Part shown: piece after piece, positions 1 through 13,525 of the stretch
How positions within the stretch are numbered: the stretch's first letter is position 1
Layout: each line of letters opens with the position of its first letter
Assembly (NCBI RefSeq): GCF_965363235.1
Contig: NC_134850.1
Coordinates: 29,662,102 to 29,726,101 of the forward strand
DNA length: 64,000 bases
Reading direction: 5' to 3'
DNA from: Mytilus galloprovincialis
Taxonomy: Eukaryota; Mollusca; Bivalvia; Mytilida; Mytilidae
Notes under the pieces: model-generated
Told to the model about the DNA's origin: nothing
The model's database searches: none
The model's input: only the letters and a program-made list of their open reading frames with translations
Position numbers and translations under genes: made by a program

Positions 1-193
1 TTGCTTTGTACATGTCTCACGTTTATGCATGTAGGTCTCATTTTTTATACATGTAGGTCTTATGCTGTATGCATGTAGGTCTCGTGCTTTATACATGTAG
101 GTCTTATGCTGTATGCATGTAGGTCTCGTGCTTTATACATGAAGGTCTGTTGCTTTGTACATGTAGGTCTGATGCTTTATACATATAGGTCTC
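1..193. repeat. 22-bp minisatellite (array copy 1, truncated by window edge)
   Basis: Degenerate repeats with consensus near catgtaggtctcatgcttta. Identical blocks recur at 4577-4884 and 9267-9574, one per 4.69 kb unit. Confidence 0.85.
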
Positions 194-797
194 GCGGGGC
201 TTGTGAAATGTCGATTTAACTCTTATACAACATATACGTTGCTTTTAAAGGGTTCGTGTTATTAAATCTATATATGGTTGTCTTCAAGAGATTTTTAATT
301 GAGTACACATTATCGCTCTTTGTATTTTGGGTGTTTTCTTCTAGCATTTGTTTTGATCATAGTACAAACTGTACTTCGACATCTTTTTTTATAGTCCCTT
401 AGTAACCGAAATGTTTTACTTATACTCAGGTTGTTGTCTCTTTGACACATCCCCCGTTTCAATCCACGTGCACCATTTTCTACATTTGAAAATGCCTGTA
501 CCAAGTCAGGAATATGACAGTTCTTGTCCATTCGTTTTTTGATGCGTTTTGTTATTTGATTTTGCCCTGTGATTATGGACTTTCCGAATTGATTTTCCTC
601 TGAGTTCAGTATTTTTGTGATTTTACTTTTCATTCTCAATTTTATCAGAGAGATACAACTATAGAGATTTCTCAAAATTAATGAAACATGATTGAAAACA
701 ACCTTTATTCCTTATGGTTATTATTATGTTTCTTAAAAAACTGTTTGTCAATCATAGATTCTATTTACTTTTACAGTAAATTTAGTAAATAGGTATA

Positions 798-926
798 GTG
801 TAGACTCGTTTCAGTATAGATTCATTAGATAGAAGATAAAGTGCAGAATCGTTTCAGTATAGATTCATTAGATAGAAGATAAAGTGTAGAATTGTTTTAG
901 TATAGATTCAGTAGATAGAAGATATA
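798..926. repeat. 43-bp tandem triplet inside the 4.69 kb unit
   Basis: Three adjacent 43-bp units (798-840, 841-883, 884-926), each containing gtttcagtatagattcatta or a close variant. Also present near 5489-5617 and 10179-10307. Confidence 0.85.
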
Positions 927-3699
927 AAATTAGGAAATTGAGACTCTACCAAAATCAGTGAAAATGATGAAAAATTAGATGATGACACCTTTAATCATAT
1001 GAGTGCCAATGAGACAACTCTCCATCCATGTCACAATTTACACTATAAGTACGGTCTTCAACATTAGAATGGCAATCACAGTCGTCTCATAATTGTTTTT
1101 TTTTTTTGTGACCTCGAGACCTTCTCGTTTAAATAAAAGAGCATTAATATAGTCTTTACTGTTATTAATTTCACATCAGTAAATCGCATATATCGAAGCT
1201 TAAGTAAATAAATAATACAAATCGTAATAGGTTTCCAAGCATGATAAACCATTAACTCCGGTTTAACCCTCAGTCAATGATTTTTTTTCTAGGATTATTT
1301 TTATGTTCCTAACCAAAAGGGTATCAACCTTAATAATTATCTAATATAATAGCGCCTTCTTAGGGTCAATTTTCTCAAGATTATTTATAATGGAGTGATT
1401 GTAGTGAGCAAAATATAACGACTGGATTATTCGGGTTATCTTAATAAATATCAAGGTTGATATCCTGAGATTGATGACTATTAATTGATATGATATTAAA
1501 ACTATTTCCCGCAGTTGTCTTAATGGGATATGGTAATATATCGGAACAAAAATAAGATCTCAACGGCTTTTCGATCACGGTTTAACCAATTTTCATTAGT
1601 TTTCTCAAGTGCGAAACATCTACATGTTAAATACGTCCGACAAAATCTAATTACGAAGAGAAAGTTGATAAATTGAATTGATTGCTTGACGTCAAGTAAC
1701 ATTTATTTTATCCATTTTCATGACGAGAACCATTTATAACAAATAGACATATTTAACCTTTAACCTGAATTGTCTAAGACTAACTGTAGATCCGTCATGC
1801 AACACACACTTTTGAATTCTGACGTCAAATATTATTGTGATGCAATATTTTATAGGAATTTGTGTGGTTTTAAGAAATGGTAGACATATTTGCATACAAG
1901 TGTAGATATGTCTATAAATGCAATAAGCCAGGTCTGGAAAATTTATCGATTAGGATGAATGTTTGGAAATTGATCTAGACTGATACTGACGAAAAAGGAC
2001 CGAAACAGTGATTTAATACAGGTCACCAGCGTATCCCCTAAGAATTGTCACAGTTTCGTTTATTCTTTTAACAAAACGAATTTGACTAGCAGGTCGAACA
2101 ATGGATGTTCTTAAACCCTGCTGACTGCCATTAGCGATTGCCAAATAAACGGATTACCAGATGTAACAAAATGGATCTTAATTATTAATTTAATACCAAA
2201 CAGTAATAATAAACTCAGTAACAATAAACTTGCGGAAAAGTTATATACCGCACACAAAAGTTGCAAAAATTTAAATATCTTGGCCTCGAGCTTCACTGAA
2301 GAGTCATTAATTGCTGAAATACGCATCGGGATTCTGGTGCAGTAAAATTGGTAGCGTTAATGTTTTTAAAATTGCAGGTCTCCATACGAACATGAAAATG
2401 AGTTAATTCCATAAGGTAGAGTAAGCCATTTAAGGCTCCAAGAAAACAAAATATGAAACATTAAGAACTCTCTTTACTCTTTTTCGTCTCATTTATTAAC
2501 CTAAATCTATCGTTAAGAGACGTTATAAACAGAATCTTAACAGCATGTCGAAGAGAAACAACATAATAGCGAATTAGCCAACTTGAATCAATTCCTTGTG
2601 TAGGATCCAAGAAAGTTTCCTATTTCATAGATCGTCGATACCCCTTTTCACTTTTTTCAGGAGGCTTGTTGATTACATTTTTTGAAACGCTTTTTCCGCC
2701 ATCAACATATATGGTATCATAATCAAGACGTTGTAGTCAATTTCGATCTCATTCTAATGTTTCAAGCATGCGTTTTGTCTATTTATCATATACTTAATTA
2801 GCATTGATATGATAGCGTTTGTATATGTGTAATGAGCGTCTCGACTCCGTCTCGGGCTGATATGGGGGTCTCGGGATGATACCCAGGCTGATATGGAAAA
2901 GGCCATGTATTAATCTCTATGTAATATGATTTTTGACAAACAATTACGTGTATACAGTTGTCACCATCAAAGGGAATATTGGTAATAATAATTTCAATAT
3001 ATTCAACGTTATATCGAAACCCTGTATTAAAATCTTTATTTTTGAGAAAATCCCATGTGTTTAAAATTGAAATCATATTATCAAGCAAAGAGAATGTTGT
3101 TTAGACAATCTTTGCCTATACTCCATGGAATACCTCACAAGGTGTCCGTTTAATGTCAGAGTAGTAGCTTGATTCTTTTTGGAATTGGAACCAATTTGAT
3201 TCCTACAGTTGAAATATATTTTCAAATTGCTACCTAGGTGGTCCTATCACGCCTGTTATTCCGTAGAACAACATGGGTTTTGTGAACATTGCATGGGTTC
3301 TGCTCATTGTTGCTAACCATTTGGTCTCTGATAGAAAGTTGTAATAGGCAATTAGACAATCTTCTTGTTTTATTTTCAAAAGTCATATCCTCCACACAAA
3401 CGTAGTATTGTACATAATTGACACAAGAACTGCGTTTGCTGGTAATGTTCTGTATGTCACTATATTGAAGGATTTCATACCTGAAATATATAACAGATTT
3501 TGTTGATCCTGTGTAACTATAATTGAAACGGAAAACGGAAATCTTAACAAGATCGGACAGACGGACGGACGAACAAGAAATTGACATAAACTCACAAATT
3601 TGGCAAACGCATTTCAAAATTGAATAGTTATTCAAAGTGAATAATTGTTGTTCATGGCGAATAATAACTGTTGAACTCAAAAAAGGTTTAAAAAATATT

Positions 3700-3965
3700 A
3701 AATGAAAAAGTTAGTGAGAGCATCAAACTATTTCAAATTTACGCAGGAGGTCGTTGGTTCGATTTTAGTCGGGTCAAACGCTAGGAATTTGCTGCTTCTC
3801 CACAAAGCATGAATGTTACATTTAGGTTGGCCCGAAGTCGGAATAATGTGCCCTAGAAGGGTGACATGTCGTCCTGCTGACAGTCACTTTGTGAACAAGC
3901 ACGTTAACATTCCGGCTTAGCGTGCTGGACTTCTTTTTAGCAGGGTTCATATTAGGTTATTTTAA
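3700..3965 (+). repeat. tRNA-derived SINE-like repeat (also 8390-8655)
   Basis: A tRNA-like head with an A-box-like gttagtgagagcatc and a B-box-like ggttcgatttt is followed by a body I recognise as a common bivalve SINE type (gctgcttctccacaaagcat, then cggcttagcgtgctggact). The copy in the next array unit is at 8390-8655. Family assignment is from memory. Confidence 0.6.
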
Positions 3966-4089
3966 GATGTTATAATGTCATGAATGGAATATGTATTCAA
4001 TTTGTCACTGGAAATTACATATCAAGCCACCATCATCATATTCCCTGAATATGCAAGTTAATAAGTGTTCATGATATTTCTCGTTTGTC

Positions 4090-4355
4090 GTTTTAATATA
4101 TAGATTAGACCGTTGGTTTTCCAGTTTGAATGGTTTTACACATATCATTTTTGGGGTCCTTTATAGCCTGCTGTTCGGTGTGAGCCAAGGCTCCGTGTTG
4201 AAGACCGTACTTTGACATATAATGGTTTACTTGTATAAATTGTGACTTGGAAGAAAAGTTGTATCATACATCTTCTTGTATTTAATGGTAACCTCTTCCG
4301 TTTACTCATAAAAATAAAATCATCTTGTTCAGCCCTGCTGCTACATGTACTCTGA
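4090..4355 (-). repeat. dispersed mussel repeat family A, reversed (also 8780-9045)
   Basis: Reverse complement of the family whose forward copies start with gatgtggtatgagtgccaat and carry gtacggtcttcaacacggag. Recognisable blocks are the ggtcctttatagcctgctgt, gtgttgaagaccgtactttg and ataatggtttacttgtataa segments. Confidence 0.7.
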
Positions 4356-4576
4356 CAGCTCACTATAGTCAATACTTTTGGTACTGATATAGTTCATAAG
4401 AATCCTTTCTAAAATTTTATTTCGGTCCTCTTTCATCATTGTCTTTCGAATATTTGGCTTTGAGCGTCCCTTATTAAGAAAACTCCAGATAACCTCTTCG
4501 GACGTATACATTTTTTAAAGTTTTGTCTCGATTTTTTTCTGACAAATTCACAAACAAATTCTATACGCGGTAAAAA

Positions 4577-4884
4577 TGCTTTATACATGTAGGTCTCAAG
4601 CCTTATGCATGTACATGTAGGTCTCATGCTTTATACATGTAGGTCTCATGTTTTATACATGAATGTCTCATGCTTTATACATGTAGGTCTGTTGCTTTGT
4701 ACATGTCTCACGTTTATGCATGTAGGTCTCATTTTTTATACATGTAGGTCTTATGCTGTATGCATGTAGGTCTCGTGCTTTATACATGTAGGTCTTATGC
4801 TGTATGCATGTAGGTCTCGTGCTTTATACATGAAGGTCTGTTGCTTTGTACATGTAGGTCTGATGCTTTATACATATAGGTCTC
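4577..4884. repeat. 22-bp minisatellite (array copy 2)
   Basis: About 14 units of the 22-bp motif, with variants (tgctttgtac, tgctgtatgc) in the same order as in the other copies. That shared order means the whole block was duplicated with the large unit. Confidence 0.87.
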
Positions 4885-7800
4885 GCGGGGCTTGTGAAAT
4901 GTCGATTTAACTCTTATACAACATATACGTTGCTTTTAAAGGGTTCGTGTTATTAAATCTATATATGGTTGTCTTCAAGAGATTTTTAATTGAGTACACA
5001 TTATCGCTCTTTGTATTTTGGGTGTTTTCTTCTAGCATTTGTTTTGATCATAGTACAAACTGTACTTCGACATCTTTTTTTATAGTCCCTTAGTAACCGA
5101 AATGTTTTACTTATACTCAGGTTGTTGTCTCTTTGACACATCCCCCGTTTCAATCCACGTGCACCATTTTCTACATTTGAAAATGCCTGTACCAAGTCAG
5201 GAATATGACAGTTCTTGTCCATTCGTTTTTTGATGCGTTTTGTTATTTGATTTTGCCCTGTGATTATGGACTTTCCGAATTGATTTTCCTCTGAGTTCAG
5301 TATTTTTGTGATTTTACTTTTCATTCTCAATTTTATCAGAGAGATACAACTATAGAGATTTCTCAAAATTAATGAAACATGATTGAAAACAACCTTTATT
5401 CCTTATGGTTATTATTATGTTTCTTAAAAAACTGTTTGTCAATCATAGATTCTATTTACTTTTACAGTAAATTTAGTAAATAGGTATAGTGTAGACTCGT
5501 TTCAGTATAGATTCATTAGATAGAAGATAAAGTGCAGAATCGTTTCAGTATAGATTCATTAGATAGAAGATAAAGTGTAGAATTGTTTTAGTATAGATTC
5601 AGTAGATAGAAGATATAAAATTAGGAAATTGAGACTCTACCAAAATCAGTGAAAATGATGAAAAATTAGATGATGACACCTTTAATCATATGAGTGCCAA
5701 TGAGACAACTCTCCATCCATGTCACAATTTACACTATAAGTACGGTCTTCAACATTAGAATGGCAATCACAGTCGTCTCATAATTGTTTTTTTTTTTGTG
5801 ACCTCGAGACCTTCTCGTTTAAATAAAAGAGCATTAATATAGTCTTTACTGTTATTAATTTCACATCAGTAAATCGCATATATCGAAGCTTAAGTAAATA
5901 AATAATACAAATCGTAATAGGTTTCCAAGCATGATAAACCATTAACTCCGGTTTAACCCTCAGTCAATGATTTTTTTTCTAGGATTATTTTTATGTTCCT
6001 AACCAAAAGGGTATCAACCTTAATAATTATCTAATATAATAGCGCCTTCTTAGGGTCAATTTTCTCAAGATTATTTATAATGGAGTGATTGTAGTGAGCA
6101 AAATATAACGACTGGATTATTCGGGTTATCTTAATAAATATCAAGGTTGATATCCTGAGATTGATGACTATTAATTGATATGATATTAAAACTATTTCCC
6201 GCAGTTGTCTTAATGGGATATGGTAATATATCGGAACAAAAATAAGATCTCAACGGCTTTTCGATCACGGTTTAACCAATTTTCATTAGTTTTCTCAAGT
6301 GCGAAACATCTACATGTTAAATACGTCCGACAAAATCTAATTACGAAGAGAAAGTTGATAAATTGAATTGATTGCTTGACGTCAAGTAACATTTATTTTA
6401 TCCATTTTCATGACGAGAACCATTTATAACAAATAGACATATTTAACCTTTAACCTGAATTGTCTAAGACTAACTGTAGATCCGTCATGCAACACACACT
6501 TTTGAATTCTGACGTCAAATATTATTGTGATGCAATATTTTATAGGAATTTGTGTGGTTTTAAGAAATGGTAGACATATTTGCATACAAGTGTAGATATG
6601 TCTATAAATGCAATAAGCCAGGTCTGGAAAATTTATCGATTAGGATGAATGTTTGGAAATTGATCTAGACTGATACTGACGAAAAAGGACCGAAACAGTG
6701 ATTTAATACAGGTCACCAGCGTATCCCCTAAGAATTGTCACAGTTTCGTTTATTCTTTTAACAAAACGAATTTGACTAGCAGGTCGAACAATGGATGTTC
6801 TTAAACCCTGCTGACTGCCATTAGCGATTGCCAAATAAACGGATTACCAGATGTAACAAAATGGATCTTAATTATTAATTTAATACCAAACAGTAATAAT
6901 AAACTCAGTAACAATAAACTTGCGGAAAAGTTATATACCGCACACAAAAGTTGCAAAAATTTAAATATCTTGGCCTCGAGCTTCACTGAAGAGTCATTAA
7001 TTGCTGAAATACGCATCGGGATTCTGGTGCAGTAAAATTGGTAGCGTTAATGTTTTTAAAATTGCAGGTCTCCATACGAACATGAAAATGAGTTAATTCC
7101 ATAAGGTAGAGTAAGCCATTTAAGGCTCCAAGAAAACAAAATATGAAACATTAAGAACTCTCTTTACTCTTTTTCGTCTCATTTATTAACCTAAATCTAT
7201 CGTTAAGAGACGTTATAAACAGAATCTTAACAGCATGTCGAAGAGAAACAACATAATAGCGAATTAGCCAACTTGAATCAATTCCTTGTGTAGGATCCAA
7301 GAAAGTTTCCTATTTCATAGATCGTCGATACCCCTTTTCACTTTTTTCAGGAGGCTTGTTGATTACATTTTTTGAAACGCTTTTTCCGCCATCAACATAT
7401 ATGGTATCATAATCAAGACGTTGTAGTCAATTTCGATCTCATTCTAATGTTTCAAGCATGCGTTTTGTCTATTTATCATATACTTAATTAGCATTGATAT
7501 GATAGCGTTTGTATATGTGTAATGAGCGTCTCGACTCCGTCTCGGGCTGATATGGGGGTCTCGGGATGATACCCAGGCTGATATGGAAAAGGCCATGTAT
7601 TAATCTCTATGTAATATGATTTTTGACAAACAATTACGTATATACAGTTGTCACCATCAAAGGGAATATTGGTAATAATAATTTCAATATATTCAACGTT
7701 ATATCGAAACCCTGTATTAAAATCTTTATTTTTGAGAAAATCCCATGTGTTTAAAATTGAAATCATATTATCAAGCAAAGAGAATGTTGTTTAGACAATC

Positions 7801-9266
7801 TTTGCCTATACTCCATGGAATACCTCACAAGGTGTCCGTTTAATGTCAGAGTAGTAGCTTGATTCTTTTTGGAATTGGAACCAATTTGATTCCTACAGTT
7901 GAAATATATTTTCAAATTGCTACCTAGGTGGTCCTATCACGCCTGTTATTCCGTAGAACAACATGGGTTTTGTGAACATTGCATGGGTTCTGCTCATTGT
8001 TGCTAACCATTTGGTCTCTGATAGAAAGTTGTAATAGGCAATTAGACAATCTTCTTGTTTTATTTTCAAAAGTCATATCCTCCACACAAACGTAGTATTG
8101 TACATAATTGACACAAGAACTGCGTTTGCTGGTAATATTCTGTATGTCACTATATTGAAGGATTTCATACCTGAAATATATAACAGATTTTGTTGATCCT
8201 GTGTAACTATAATTGAAACGGAAAACGGAAATCTTAACAAGATCGGACAGACGGACGGACGAACAAGAAATTGACATAAACTCACAAATTTGGCAAACGC
8301 ATTTCAAAATTGAATAGTTATTCAAAGTGAATAATTGTTGTTCATGGCGAATAATAACTGTTGAACTCAAAAAAGGTTTTAAAAATATTAAATGAAAAAG
8401 TTAGTGAGAGCATCAAACTATTTCAAATTTACGCAGGAGGTCGTTGGTTCGATTTTAGTCGGGTCAAACGCTAGGAATTTGCTGCTTCTCCACAAAGCAT
8501 GAATGTTACATTTAGGTTGGCCCGAAGTCGGAATAATGTGCCCTAGAAGGGTGACATGTCGTCCTGCTGACAGTCACTTTGTGAACAAGCACGTTAACAT
8601 TCCGGCTTAGCGTGCTGGACTTCTTTTTAGCAGGGTTCATATTAGGTTATTTTAAGATGTTATAATGTCATGAATGGAATATGTATTCAATTTGTCACTG
8701 GAAATTACATATCAAGCCACCATCATCATATTCCCTGAATATGCAAGTTAATAAGTGTTCATGATATTTCTCGTTTGTCGTTTTAATATATAGATTAGAC
8801 CGTTGGTTTTCCAGTTTGAATGGTTTTACACATATCATTTTTGGGGTCCTTTATAGCCTGCTGTTCGGTGTGAGCCAAGGCTCCGTGTTGAAGACCGTAC
8901 TTTGACATATAATGGTTTACTTGTATAAATTGTGACTTGGAAGAAAAGTTGTATCATACATCTTCTTGTATTTAATGGTAACCTCTTCCGTTTACTCATA
9001 AAAATAAAATCATCTTGTTCAGCCCTGCTGCTACATGTACTCTGACAGCTCACTATAGTCAATACTTTCGGTACTGATATAGTTCATAAGAATCCTTTCT
9101 AAAATTTTATTTCGGTCCTCTTTCATCATTGTCTTTCGAATATTTGGCTTTGAGCGTCCCTTATTAAGAAAACTCCAGATAACCTCTTCGGACGTATACA
9201 TTTTTTAAAGTTTTGTCTCGATTTTTTTCTGACAAATTCACAAACAAATTCTATACGCGGTAAAAA

Positions 9267-9574
9267 TGCTTTATACATGTAGGTCTCAAGCCTTATGCAT
9301 GTACATGTAGGTCTCATGCTTTATACATGTAGGTCTCATGTTTTATACATGAATGTCTCATGCTTTATACATGTAGGTCTGTTGCTTTGTACATGTCTCA
9401 CGTTTATGCATGTAGGTCTCATTTTTTATACATGTAGGTCTTATGCTGTATGCATGTAGGTCTCGTGCTTTATACATGTAGGTCTTATGCTGTATGCATG
9501 TAGGTCTCGTGCTTTATACATGAAGGTCTGTTGCTTTGTACATGTAGGTCTGATGCTTTATACATATAGGTCTC
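9267..9574. repeat. 22-bp minisatellite (array copy 3)
   Basis: Same block of variant 22-bp units as at 4577-4884. Confidence 0.87.
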
Positions 9575-10327
9575 GCGGGGCTTGTGAAATGTCGATTTAA
9601 CTCTTATACAACATATACGTTGCTTTTAAAGGGTTCGTGTTATTAAATCTATATATGGTTGTCTTCAAGAGATTTTTAATTGAGTACACATTATCGCTCT
9701 TTGTATTTTGGGTGTTTTCTTCTAGCATTTGTTTTGATCATAGTACAAACTGTACTTCGACATCTTTTTTTATAGTCCCTTAGTAACCGAAATGTTTTAC
9801 TTATACTCAGGTTGTTGTCTCTTTGACACATCCCCCGTTTCAATCCACGTGCACCATTTTCTACATTTGAAAATGCCTGTACCAAGTCAGGAATATGACA
9901 GTTCTTGTCCATTCGTTTTTTGATGCGTTTTGTTATTTGATTTTGCCCTGTGATTATGGACTTTCCGAATTGATTTTCCTCTGAGTTCAGTATTTTTGTG
10001 ATTTTACTTTTCATTCTCAATTTTATCAGAGAGATACAACTATAGAGATTTCTCAAAATTAATGAAACATGATTGAAAACAACCTTTATTCCTTATGGTT
10101 ATTATTATGTTTCTTAAAAAACTGTTTGTCAATCATAGATTCTATTTACTTTTACAGTAAATTTAGTAAATAGGTATAGTGTAGACTCGTTTCAGTATAG
10201 ATTCATTAGATAGAAGATAAAGTGCAGAATCGTTTCAGTATAGATTCATTAGATAGAAGATAAAGTGTAGAATTGTTTTAGTATAGATTCAGTAGATAGA
10301 AGATATAAAATTAGGAAATTGAGACTC

Positions 10328-13300
10328 GGCTGTAACTATTATTATTACACATTTGATTTGTATTCATAAAAATATTTAAATATAGAAAAGTAGGACACAT
10401 TGTTCACTTCCTCCCCCGTAATTCTTTATCAAAAATATTTATTTATTTTGGAATTTTGAAATGAAAAAGCTAAGAAATCTTAGTTTTGTTAGTGTTCTCT
10501 AGGTTATCTCGTCTTCATTCTCTGACATATTCTAGTCTGCCCTTTCATAAAATAGTGATTTTTTTGTAGTGTTCTATCGAACTTTCGAAAAAAAAAAATA
10601 CCTGATAACCGTTCAGACAAAAAAATTATGTTGAAAAAATCTTACAGATACAGCAAGTGATTCTTAATAGCTATAAGATACATTTTTCTTTTAAAATACA
10701 ACTTTTAAATCTTACGGGAAATTATTCCAAGCTTAAAACTTTCACTGTAACCTCGCTCTAACTTATCCCCCCCCCCCCCAAAAAAAAAACAAAAAACAAC
10801 CCAATACTATTGTCATTCTTATAGTCAGCACTAAATTGTTCACAAACAATTGTGTTTTAAGCTGCTAAAGACATATGATTCAAACGCTCAGAAAGTCCTT
10901 TGTTCTATATTTTTGCTCTCCATTTTTATGCAAAACCTTTTACATTTTTATTTTATGGGTTATTGTTGAAGGTCGTACGATGATGTATGGTTGTTAACAC
11001 ATACTTCCTTTGGTTTCTTATGGAAATTTGTCCATTGACAACAAACATACCACATCATCTACTTTATATAAGTATTGTATAAATTACAACGTATTTTGGT
11101 GATCTTGCAAAATGATCGTAATCCCGAAAATCGTAAACACATTTTCTTATCTGAAAAGGGGGCAAGAAGGTTTCCATTAACAGGCCAATAAATAAGATTA
11201 CAGTTAATTTAAAAAAAAATAAAAAAATAGGGGTATTTTTCTCTCATAATAACAGTAAACAGATTCACAACAAGTCAATTTCAAGAAAGCAGACAACAAT
11301 CAATTAGTCAATAACAGTACAGCATCAATGATCTTGAATATATGCCACTTTAACTAAAATATAAAGGCACAGAACCAGGACCGTTTTTCTTATCACCAGC
11401 ACAGCGTCAGGACAATTCCATTTAACGAACTTGCACGACTTTTGCAATATAATATTGTTGTAATATACTTTGCATGGTACTTATGACGCATCAGAGAAAA
11501 ATTAAGCAACAAAACAGTCGTTTTATTGCCGTTCTGATACAATGTAAACAAACCCACCAGCACAGAATCAGGACCCACCAGCACCTGACAGGACCAAATC
11601 ACCAGCACAGAACGTTCTCTCGCAGGACAACCATACCCACCGTGTAGTATGTTGTAACTTTTCTTCCCCGATAAGTGAAATAAAGTTGAGGGAAAATAGT
11701 CATACCAGCAAGAAAATTAACACTATCCATTTTCTAGACGATGATTTACTGTTTATTGCATACTGTCTATTGAAAAATATTTTGCCATGACGCACAGTAC
11801 TTGATAAACAATTAAACAAGATACACCAATCTCGTATAAAACAATTTCATAGTATTATTCATGTATTTGGAAACAATAAAATCGTCCTTTATAATCTGCG
11901 TATTTCTATTTCTATCTCTATGATTTTGATTTTTATATAACAAGCCATACCTTGACCTATAATGGTTTACTTTCATAAATTGTTACTTGGATGGAGAGTT
12001 GTCTAACGGCACTCATACCACATCTTCCTATATCTAATCAGAGTGGTATATAGCAACAACATAGCGTATGGTTTACCAGTAAAATGGTCTTCGGCACAAC
12101 CTAGCTGATAGCTCAAATATTACAAAAATAGATATCTCATGTAATTGACAAAATGTATAACAGTATGAGCAACCACAAACAGTTTTTTTGCGGAATTTAA
12201 ATTTGTATTTTTTGTTTTATAGAAATGAATACTTTTATTTTGCATAAATTGCGATTTTAAAATATAAGTTTTAATTATTATATGTGTCTCCGCTTGATTT
12301 TTTTTATTAAAAAAAAAAGAATCTAAATAAAGACAAATTTATTTTATAAGTCCACCTTGGATATTAGAGTATTTATTTATCAAAATAAAAAATATATTAA
12401 TATATACATGAAGATTTTTTTTTTCAATTCTCTGAATATACAAAAACACGGAATTGTAACGTCAAGACTTTTTATTCAAAGGTTCTAAATTTACAATTAT
12501 GGACAGATCGTTTAAATGTTTGATTAATAACAAGAATATAGACCGGTTTAGTGCGTTTATATGACACAGGTATCCATGAGAATATGTAAACAATCACATC
12601 ACCTGTAATTACAGGTAAACTTATTTCATTGTAATAATTAGACTTTTTATGGTTTTAGCGGTACGTATCTTCATAAATGATAATATATTTAATAGAATAA
12701 TTCTAATGAATAATGATATATGAATTGCATATCTCATTTCAATTTACCCATTGAACTTGATGACTGATAAATCAATTGCAGAAGCAAAATAACATATATA
12801 ATGCCAATAGATCAATACAATCTGTTTTTATAATTGTCGTGGACTGTGATCATTTTTTTTTAATTTTGATATAAAGTACATATGTTGTAGTCGTGTGATC
12901 AGTCAATATCTATATGGAATTCATATTGCAACACCACATAATTTCTTCGTCCGTAACATCGATAAAATATTTGCCACTGGACGTTGCTTTACCAACAATC
13001 AATCGTTGTATTTGTCACTTGGTGTTAAACAAAAATCCATCCATCCATGAAATGCTTTAAATGGATTTTGTTTATAGTCCTTACAAATCCTGAACTGAAT
13101 GTTAAGCAGTTTTCTTTTTTCTTTTTCATTCTTTATAGACTTCCTTTTATAACTAGGCGTGTCAGTATTTTCCACTAAAACTGGTCACTTCTGATGAATA
13201 AGTACTTATATATGCTGCTAAAAGTAATAACGTTTATCCTTCAAAATCACTGACAAAGTAGTTCCTGTATTGCTATATATATATTTTGGTATGATACTGT

Positions 13301-13422
13301 ACATTTCAGTATAATGGGGATATATGTCATATTGCCGTGTCCCCTACAGTTAAAGATTAAGAAGACCATTCCAAAATAGCTTAGTTCCCTTCCTGTTAGA
13401 CAGTGAAGATTGTCGTTCAAAG
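10328..13422. other. intergenic: array edge to NACHT-WD gene
   Basis: AT-rich sequence with no convincing gene. It holds a poly-C/poly-A tract near 10767-10798, a reversed family B fragment (about 10963-11085), short cac-cagcacag repeats (11394-11605), a reversed family A fragment (11941-12045) and a 16-bp palindrome (about 12601-12616). The promoter of the NACHT-WD gene must lie here, but I cannot place it. A cctacag just before 13349 could be an acceptor for an untranslated first intron. Confidence 0.6.
11941..12045 (-). repeat. family A fragment, reversed
   Basis: Contains the diagnostic order accttgacctataatggttt, then gagttgtctaacggcactca, then taccacatcttc. Confidence 0.65.
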
Positions 13423-13525
13423 ATGGACAACTCCAGAAAGATGTCTGTCCTGAGAGGATCTCTTGACAATCTTCCAGCGTTGAACTCAAGAGTTGTTAGA
13501 ATCTTCATCAGTTCCACTTTTACAG
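13423..13525 (+). CDS. NWD1-like: NACHT-WD gene coding exon 1
   Basis: Starts at ATG 13423 (MDNSRKMSVL...) and ends in FISSTFT plus one base before donor gtttgt. The split codon with exon 2 gives Asp, completing the family signature SSTFTD. An inverted-repeat MITE begins 7 bp past this donor. Confidence 0.85.

Larger units (their letters stand above)
1..10327. repeat. 4.69 kb tandem repeat array, about 2.2 copies
   Basis: Window base 1 matches 4692, and 5001 matches 9691, so the period is 4690-4691 bp. Copies 1 and 2 differ by only about five single-base changes or homopolymer-length differences (for example near 2948/7638, 3443/8133 and 4378/9068). The third copy stops at 10327, where the sequence departs from the unit. 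The array continues past the left edge. Each unit holds a 22-bp minisatellite, a 43-bp repeat in triplicate, a fragment of a dispersed mussel repeat on the minus strand (480-650 and equivalents), a small inverted repeat (about 1318-1465), a SINE-like segment and a reversed dispersed repeat. Open frames of 60-148 codons recur in each copy, but none resembles a known protein. It is probably a recent segmental tandem duplication or a long-period satellite. Confidence 0.93.

Noticed and set aside
3700-3790. A functional tRNA gene
   Set aside because: Only A- and B-box-like segments are present; no cloverleaf could be drawn and the body continues as a SINE.
4577-4884. CRISPR-like array
   Set aside because: The 22-bp units are contiguous variants without unique spacers, which is a minisatellite in a eukaryotic context.
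1-10056. Recurrent 60-148 codon open frames inside each 4.69 kb unit as genes
   Set aside because: They are identical only because the unit is duplicated, show no protein-like composition or known motif, and overlap SINE, family A and minisatellite sequence.
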